The notes beneath the pieces were generated by a model. It had not been told where the DNA came from. It worked only from the letters and a program-made list of their open reading frames with translations, and made no database searches. Below, piece after piece: positions 63,445-64,000 of a stretch of 64,000 bases of DNA. How positions within the stretch are numbered: position 1 is the stretch's first letter; each line of letters opens with the position of its first letter. The DNA comes from Heligmosomoides polygyrus polygyrus (taxonomy: Eukaryota; Nematoda; Chromadorea; Rhabditida; Heligmosomidae): NCBI GenBank assembly GCA_947396885.1, contig OX377204.1, positions 94,746,728 to 94,810,727 on the forward strand. Direction: 5' to 3'. Position numbers and translations under genes: made by a program.

Positions 63445-64000
63445 CTATACAAAGTAGTTTTTGTAAAACATAAAATTCGCTAACATATAGGACCCGGTGC
63501 GTACTTTATCGGCATAAAGCTGTTCACCGCTTCCGTTCGTTCTTCATAGACATTCTCTCCGGACTGGCCATTTACGCCATTGGCTTGTGCTGCGCAGTAT
63601 TTCTGTCCCTCAGGTTGCTCCTCGGCACCTCTCATGCTCAATAGCTAGCGTTACCAGATATCGTTAACACCCCCCCCCCCCCTCACTCGATTATTCTTAC
63701 TGGATCTAACTGATGGTCCGCCTTTACTGTCCTTCCTCTCACCTTCCTGGTCCCAACTGCTGGCCCATTTTCTCGTTTCCACTATTGGTGCCCTTGTTCT
63801 CCGTATGAATTCCCTTACGGCTCCCTTCTTGTAGGTTTCCCGCCTTTGTCCCGCCTCCAGGCCTCCCTTACTGGTAATGGATCCTCTTGCTGATCCTCTT
63901 TACTGTCCCACCCCTTATTGGTAACTCCCTACTGGTCCCTCCGTATTGCCTAAACCCTTCCTAGTGCCACCTCCTGGCCTGCTTTATTGTTCCCGGTATC
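63445..64000. repeat. Right edge: pyrimidine-rich degenerate minisatellite
   Basis: From about 63705 the words CTTTACTG, TTACTGGTNN and CTCCC recur every 15-30 bases in a C/T-rich context, after a C run at 63669-63682. Between 63445 and 63660 a minus frame (ANGVNGQSGENVYEERTEAV) is protein-like but its phase does not join the SDR exon. Confidence 0.45.

Overview
The window is eukaryotic and most likely from a nematode. Genes are split into small exons (23-190 nt) with (T)TTTCAG-type acceptors and GTAAGT/GTGAGT donors. First exons sit right behind acceptor-like sites, as expected for trans-splicing. An RTE-type retrotransposon, mariner/Tc1 relics and very dense foldback elements are present. 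A strongylid (hookworm-like) worm is my best guess, but the sequence alone does not prove it. All gene models were assembled by eye from splice signals and reading-phase continuity; no transcript evidence was available.

Layout. 0.4-2.4 kb: minus-strand 3' exons of one or two unidentified genes. 3.2-10.9 kb: a plus-strand gene for a ~163 aa multi-pass membrane protein (5 exons). 11.6-15.6 kb: exons of an unidentified plus-strand gene. 18.5-38.0 kb and 54.2-61.8 kb: two paralogous, complete-looking minus-strand genes for ABHD12-like membrane alpha/beta hydrolases (380 and 373 aa). Each has 10 exons, with conserved intron positions and near-identical exon lengths. 47.7-52.2 kb: between them, a three-exon minus-strand gene for a 67 aa single-pass membrane micropeptide. 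62.5-63.4 kb: two exons of a short-chain-dehydrogenase-like gene on the minus strand, running toward the right edge.

Nearly everything else is repeats, which inflate introns (about 13.9 kb in the first ABHD12-like gene). Recurring families, with names used below: FB-A (ends resemble CCATTTTCACGTCGAATTGG, 0.8-0.9 kb foldback); FB-B (foldback with tRNA-like A/B boxes in its arms); G-MITE (ends GGATCTATCCTAGTC plus a G run, 0.4-0.6 kb); FB-C (ends CGGATTCATCAACGACTTAC); the ATACTT set (several short palindromes whose ends share a GGCC..GTTNATACTTCG core); R (a TGGTACCAGA-containing repeat); and TTCGAA-rich blocks. Mobile relics include RTE fragments, mariner and Tc1-like transposase pieces, a piggyBac-like TTAA MITE, a probable solo LTR, and two copies of a short terminal-inverted-repeat element carrying a broken piece of the host gene SURF4. 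Insertions are often nested inside one another.

Functionally, the two hydrolases would act on lipid substrates at an internal membrane (ABHD12 is a lysophosphatidylserine lipase). The other genes have no assignable role from sequence alone.
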